DNA from: Hepatocystis sp. ex Piliocolobus tephrosceles
Taxonomy: Eukaryota > Apicomplexa > Aconoidasida > Haemosporida > Plasmodiidae
Direction of reading: 5' to 3'
Length of the DNA stretch: 11,376 nt
Assembly (NCBI GenBank): GCA_902459845.2
Contig: CABPSV020000262.1
Coordinates: 9,486-20,861, forward strand
The position numbers and the translations under genes are program-made. Of this stretch, positions 10,801 through 11,376 are shown piece after piece. The first letter of the stretch is position 1. Each line of letters begins with the position of its first letter. The notes beneath the pieces are model-generated. The model was given only the letters and a program-made list of their open reading frames with translations, was not told the DNA's origin and did no database searches.

Positions 10801-11376
10801 TTAACACGTTTGTTGGAAATTGAGTCTGTCATTCTTATGTTACTTATCAACGATGTATTGACACGTAAATTATTGTTCCTTAAGACTTGTTTATTTTTAT
10901 TTACATTTCCGTCCATTTCGTTATTTGAGCCAAAAATATTATTAAGCTCATGATATTTTTTTTCATTAAAACCTGTTAAACTTTCTTCTGTCGTATTTAA
11001 TGTTAATTTTTTGTTACCAATTACGTTAAACATTATATTACCTTCTTCATTACCTTTAATATATTCATCATATTCGTTTCTTCCACCACCCACATTGTAA
11101 TAGTTACTTCGATTATCATTATAATTAGTATTCATATAATTGTTATTATTTATACTATTAAAAGTGGTTAGTGGTAAGGTATTATTATTCCATACTAATG
11201 GGGTTAAAATGTTCTGTATATTTTGTTGACCTGTATCTATATTATTACTACTGTTAATATTACTACTGTTAATATTACTACTGTTAATATTACTACTGTT
11301 AATAGTACTACTGTTAATAATACCACTATTATTACCACTATTATTACCACTATTATTATCACTATTATTACCACTA
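1377..11376 (-). CDS. ApiAP2 transcription factor with three AP2 domains, 5'-partial; candidate AP2-HS orthologue
   Basis: This is a giant nuclear DNA-binding protein of the apicomplexan AP2 family. The frame ends in TAA at 1377-1379 and has no stop up to the window edge. The first in-window Met is at 11133-11135, but about 80 further codons upstream (Asn/Ser-rich, with SSNIN and SGNN repeats) stay open, so the real start is outside the window. Numbering from that Met gives 3252 residues. Conserved islands are residues 259-412 (helical, ACDC-like), 2052-2147 (charged helical), AP2-1 at 2316-2371, AP2-2 at 2505-2560 and AP2-3 at 3180-3231, followed by a short basic tail ending LSAAI. The rest is mostly Asn-rich low complexity with in-frame tandem repeats. 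No intron is needed in the visible part. The architecture and size resemble P. falciparum AP2-HS (PF3D7_1342900), where a premature stop between domains 2 and 3 is, from memory, linked to heat sensitivity. Other large ApiAP2 proteins (for example PF3D7_0420300 or PF3D7_0613800) are not excluded. The family call is firm; the AP2-HS identity is about 50%. Confidence 0.93.
1443..1598 (-). other. AP2 domain 3 (C-terminal, canonical)
   Basis: Residues about 3180-3231 give the best AP2 match in the protein. It starts FPKVVGVHYE, where three beta-strands carry the Trp of NSWVVNC and the basic turn SHNKKRHEKK. It continues with FLVKTFGFLQARKLAIQH, the classic F-V-x-x-FGF-x-x-ARKLAI helix start of ApiAP2 domains, and closes on REKW. 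The domain binds DNA in the family, with base contacts from the strands. It lies 21 residues from the protein end and is followed by a lysine-rich tail that may add phosphate contacts or nuclear targeting (inference). About 100 residues of ordinary-complexity sequence precede it. Confidence 0.9.
1599..1930 (-). other. Conserved-looking region preceding AP2 domain 3
   Basis: This stretch of about 110 residues, from SKKTICYFFD to DCSDIARK, is free of Asn repeats, has mixed hydrophobic and charged composition and contains several aromatic residues, including two Trp (CKW and NWKYKK). Such islands in Plasmodium proteins usually mark folded or conserved segments between low-complexity inserts. It may be a structured extension of the C-terminal AP2 domain. 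I do not recognise a named domain in it. Confidence 0.5.
1995..2045 (-). repeat. Cys/His/Arg/Glu repeat (CERE units)
   Basis: In-frame 12-bp units encode CERE, CERE and HERK, followed by YDHGH, just upstream of the region before AP2 domain 3. Two more Cys lie shortly before (GESCPSQFQ and YRCEY). The Cys/His density is unusual in this Asn-rich protein. Confidence 0.7.
2769..2819 (-). repeat. 15-bp EAEKT charged repeat
   Basis: In-frame tandem units encode EKIEAEKTEAEKTEAEKIK. The DNA unit is TTCTGCTTCGGTTTT on the given strand. It is likely a short charged helix between AP2 domains 2 and 3. Its codons are comparatively GC-rich, and near-identity of the units indicates recent duplication. Confidence 0.85.
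2892..2963 (-). repeat. Poly-asparagine tract, about 24 residues, mixed AAT/AAC
   Basis: This is one of the longest Asn runs in the window. Much of it alternates ATT and GTT on the given strand (AAT and AAC codons), so at DNA level it is largely a hexanucleotide repeat rather than a pure triplet. It lies in the disordered spacer between AP2 domains 2 and 3. Confidence 0.92.
3051..3158 (-). repeat. (TE)n repeat followed by Asn tracts
   Basis: At about 3051-3078 hexanucleotide units encode VETETETETS. At 3108-3140 eleven pure AAT codons encode Asn; one Ile codon follows, then five more Asn codons (3144-3158). The isolated ATT (Ile) codon inside the Asn run looks like a triplet interruption. 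This is the disordered spacer after the AP2-1/AP2-2 module. Confidence 0.88.
3165..3455 (-). other. Folded-looking region after AP2 domain 2
   Basis: About 95 residues follow domain 2, with motifs such as TPAYISGVIDVVLESELD, LNYLFKMFAPSNYVLKNY and KFSFHNSPVLFSDYI, before the Asn tracts resume. The segment has balanced composition and no repeats, so it is probably a conserved extension of the AP2-1/AP2-2 module. Its function is unknown. Confidence 0.45.
3456..3623 (-). other. AP2 domain 2 (divergent)
   Basis: Residues about 2505-2560 start FPKGVVYLSGYFLWLVFFLN, followed by a turn NKNNKEVIVSFSV, then RKYSYEIAKAKCIECYYCLL as the amphipathic helix. The strand-strand-strand-helix order and the G-V-x-Y, W and F-S-V positions are kept. 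The strands are unusually hydrophobic, however, with few basic residues at the positions that normally touch DNA, and the helix is Cys/Tyr-rich (three Cys within seven residues). It may bind DNA weakly or serve in protein contacts; this is inference. It lies about 130 residues after domain 1. Confidence 0.75.
3624..4022 (-). other. Linker between AP2 domains 1 and 2
   Basis: Residues about 2372-2504 begin with a short Asn/Ser-rich insert (SISQNINSSNNMNNNN) and a GISSGITGMN segment. They then become ordinary-complexity sequence rich in Tyr and acidic residues (from YKNIEEYIDYYYKYEEF through YLPYEIRNKLSNDIEPINLL to TRNFFSKQ). The second half probably folds together with domain 2 or fixes the spacing of the two AP2 domains. 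No known domain is recognised. Confidence 0.5.
4023..4190 (-). other. AP2 domain 1
   Basis: Residues about 2316-2371 open CKYRGIHFIKYKKAWCFTYI (strands 1 and 2, with the conserved Y-R-G-I and W). Then comes the turn DVDDRKKKKK, strand 3 FLVEEHGF and a helix LESKALSILYRNSFIFHL. The YRG start, Trp, F-V-x-x-HGF and following A-L helix are ApiAP2 hallmarks. The run of five lysines at the strand 2-3 turn is encoded by a near-pure A tract (T tract on the given strand, about 4100-4120). In P. falciparum AP2-HS, domain 1 is reported to be the one that binds a G-rich (G-box) motif; if this gene is that orthologue, this would be the specificity domain. Confidence 0.88.
4473..4514 (-). repeat. Poly-lysine tract from a 42-nt A-rich run
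   Basis: Fourteen Lys codons read as A runs of 8, 11 and 21 bases broken by two AAG codons (C at 4494 and 4506 on the given strand). In most eukaryotes such runs stall ribosomes; P. falciparum is reported to translate poly-A runs into poly-lysine. The tract lies about 95 residues before AP2 domain 1 and could act as a basic patch or nuclear localisation signal (inference). It is also a hot spot for sequencing and replication indels that would break the frame. Confidence 0.92.
4515..4637 (-). repeat. 15-bp pentapeptide repeats (SNDNN / NFDNN)
   Basis: Consecutive five-residue units SNDNN (three), SSENN, SSDNN, then NFDNN and NFDNK units run into the poly-lysine tract. The two families share the 15-bp period and the D-N core, which suggests one array that diverged internally. 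The segment is hydrophilic and probably disordered. Confidence 0.85.
4695..4982 (-). other. Charged helical island upstream of AP2 domain 1
   Basis: Residues about 2052-2147 run from DDEKDELNKLFIKH through NMLLKYMNQCKY, EEEKNIFIKFLKI, WVLLELSEMEDMYHDYF and KIELFYKAYLTKMKIGK. The spacing of Leu, Ile, Phe and Tyr among Glu and Lys suggests several alpha-helices. It is one of the few long stretches without Asn runs and so is likely conserved. It could be a partner-binding or dimerisation region; I do not recognise the family. Confidence 0.5.
5148..5222 (-). repeat. 24-bp GNEIGKKM repeat, three copies
   Basis: The translated order is GNEEIGKKM, GNEIGKKM, GNEVGKKM, then DNV. The first copy in translation carries one extra Glu codon (27 bp). 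The units are nearly identical in DNA (CCATTTTTTTACCTATTTCG). The array gives a small basic/acidic heptad-like segment in the disordered region. Confidence 0.9.
5421..5537 (-). repeat. 24-bp MLENAQEN repeat
   Basis: The translated units are MLENVQKI, MLENAQEN, MLENAQEN and MLENALEN, then the shortened TLEN and TLTN. Two central copies are identical. Regular Leu spacing with Glu and Gln would favour an amphipathic helix or short coiled coil, unlike the Asn-rich surroundings. Some copies shrink to a 12-bp LEN-type half unit. Confidence 0.9.
6138..6209 (-). repeat. Poly-asparagine tract from pure AAT codons
   Basis: Seventeen consecutive AAT codons (6138-6188), one ATT (Ile) codon, then six more AAT (6192-6209). 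At DNA level it is a pure triplet microsatellite and so slippage-prone, but in steps of three that keep the frame. Confidence 0.93.
6726..6800 (-). repeat. Asp/Asn/Thr repeat (DTNND units)
   Basis: In-frame units encode DTNNDNDTDNDTNNDANN and then DNDTNNG, from 6-bp and 12-bp elements of ATT, ATC and AGT on the given strand. The segment is acidic, hydrophilic and disordered. Confidence 0.8.
7050..7085 (-). repeat. Poly-asparagine tract, 12 residues
   Basis: Twelve Asn codons, all AAT except one AAC, follow YYIH in the translated order. It is a typical Plasmodium Asn homopolymer within a broader Asn/Tyr-rich segment. Confidence 0.88.
7443..7553 (-). repeat. 12-bp GNNN / GSNN repeat
   Basis: About nine tetrapeptide units occur in translated order: NNGS units first, then NYNG and NNNG variants, ending NNGCNN. 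The DNA unit is ATTATTACCATT with single-base changes that swap the second residue (Ser, Tyr, Asn). It is disordered and Gly-rich. Confidence 0.88.
7845..7889 (-). repeat. Poly-serine tract, about 15 residues
   Basis: The codons are mainly AGT, with AGC at the C-terminal end of the run (CTG repeats on the given strand, 7845-7856). Gly precedes the run and Arg follows it. Poly-Ser runs are common in ApiAP2 proteins and could be phosphorylated. Confidence 0.92.
8749..8774 (-). repeat. Short poly-serine tract
   Basis: About eight to nine consecutive Ser codons (AGT), again followed by Arg and then Asn residues. The Ser-run, Arg, Asn order matches the longer tract near 7845, a sign that these low-complexity blocks share an origin or a bias. 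Confidence 0.85.
9230..9300 (-). repeat. Glu/Lys repeat (NEKNEKGEKNEKDEEDE)
   Basis: A highly charged segment built from 9- to 12-bp units of GAA, AAA and AAT codons encodes KYENEKNEKGEKNEKDEEDE and then TNEKKE. It probably forms a charged helix in the N-terminal half. The opposite-strand frame is Phe-rich and not a gene. Confidence 0.75.
9900..10361 (-). other. N-terminal helical island, possible ACDC domain
   Basis: Residues about 259-412 split into two helical halves separated by an Asn/Ser/Arg insert (about 325-345). The first runs EQLILYNYKNIQNKML, PELKNYFSYLDYYIDSLRLL and NRNLVFMLAKKIFKK. The second runs YIRELFSLLLPQPPMYPPI, TSWLYMKKKMAAQLHKLHL and IYIIYQKIIYNFSNILLQ. Apicomplexan AP2 proteins often carry an AP2-coincident (ACDC) helical bundle, not always at the C-terminus. 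The length, all-helix character and Pro-rich centre are compatible with it. This is judged by look, without a profile, so the assignment is tentative; that the region is a conserved folded island is more secure. Confidence 0.45.
10706..10795 (-). repeat. 18-bp VTTNNG repeat, five copies
   Basis: Five consecutive 18-bp units start at 10706, 10724, 10742, 10760 and 10778 (unit CATTATTAGTAGTTACAC on the given strand). They encode VTINNG, VTTNND, VTTNNG, VTTNNG and VATNND. The block is near the N-terminal side of the visible protein and precedes more Asn/Ser-rich sequence. Confidence 0.93.
11242..11376 (-). repeat. 15-bp SSNIN and 12-bp SGNN repeats at the open 5' edge
   Basis: Reading upstream from the Met at 11135 the frame stays open through about 80 codons. 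From 11242 to about 11318 the 15-bp unit (ATTACTACTGTTAAT) encodes repeated SSNIN, one copy with Thr. From about 11322 to the edge the 12-bp unit (ATTACCACTATT) encodes SGNN, one copy with Asp. The triplet-consistent periods (15 and 12) are what coding repeats show, in contrast with the 17-bp and 13-bp noncoding arrays on the other side of the gene. Confidence 0.88.

Noticed and set aside
1377..11376. Transposon, viral or prokaryotic system
   Set aside because: No transposase, polymerase or capsid-like motifs and no terminal repeats; the only recognisable folds are ApiAP2 domains.

Overview
The window reads as a piece of a Plasmodium chromosome. A P. falciparum-like (Laverania) parasite is most likely; a bird malaria parasite is possible. 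The base composition is extremely A+T-rich, the intergenic DNA is built from AT microsatellites, poly(dA:dT) tracts and short minisatellites, and the single large gene is full of asparagine, serine and lysine homopolymers. I cannot separate P. falciparum from its close relatives by reading alone.

Layout: positions 1-1376 are intergenic DNA lying 3' of the gene. They hold an 18-bp minisatellite, a 17-bp minisatellite, a slightly GC-richer patch with a dyad and repeated GTGCA words, an A24/T19 pair of homopolymer tracts, an AT microsatellite and a 13-bp repeat close to the stop codon. I find no convincing gene there. From 1377 to the right edge of the window is one uninterrupted minus-strand reading frame. 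It stays open past the first in-window methionine (11135) up to base 11376, so the gene is partial and its true start lies outside the window.

The encoded protein (at least about 3330 residues in view) is an ApiAP2 DNA-binding protein of the main apicomplexan transcription-factor family. In order it has an N-terminal low-complexity region, a helical conserved island (about residues 259-412, numbered from the Met at 11135) that could be an ACDC domain, about 1600 residues of mostly asparagine-rich repeats, a charged helical island, AP2 domain 1, AP2 domain 2 about 130 residues later, another long Asn-rich spacer, and AP2 domain 3 at the extreme C-terminus. Three AP2 domains in a protein of this size, with two close together and one at the far end, fit what I remember of AP2-HS, the heat-shock regulator (PF3D7_1342900). 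I could not confirm that identity.

Most of the gene is tandem repeat: 12-, 15-, 18- and 24-bp in-frame units, poly-Asn, poly-Ser and a 42-nt lysine-coding A-tract. All keep the frame open. The points of most interest are the truncated start, the AP2 arrangement with a divergent middle domain, the poly-A/poly-Lys tract just before the DNA-binding region, and the possibility that an asparagine-rich, prion-like factor is itself temperature sensitive.
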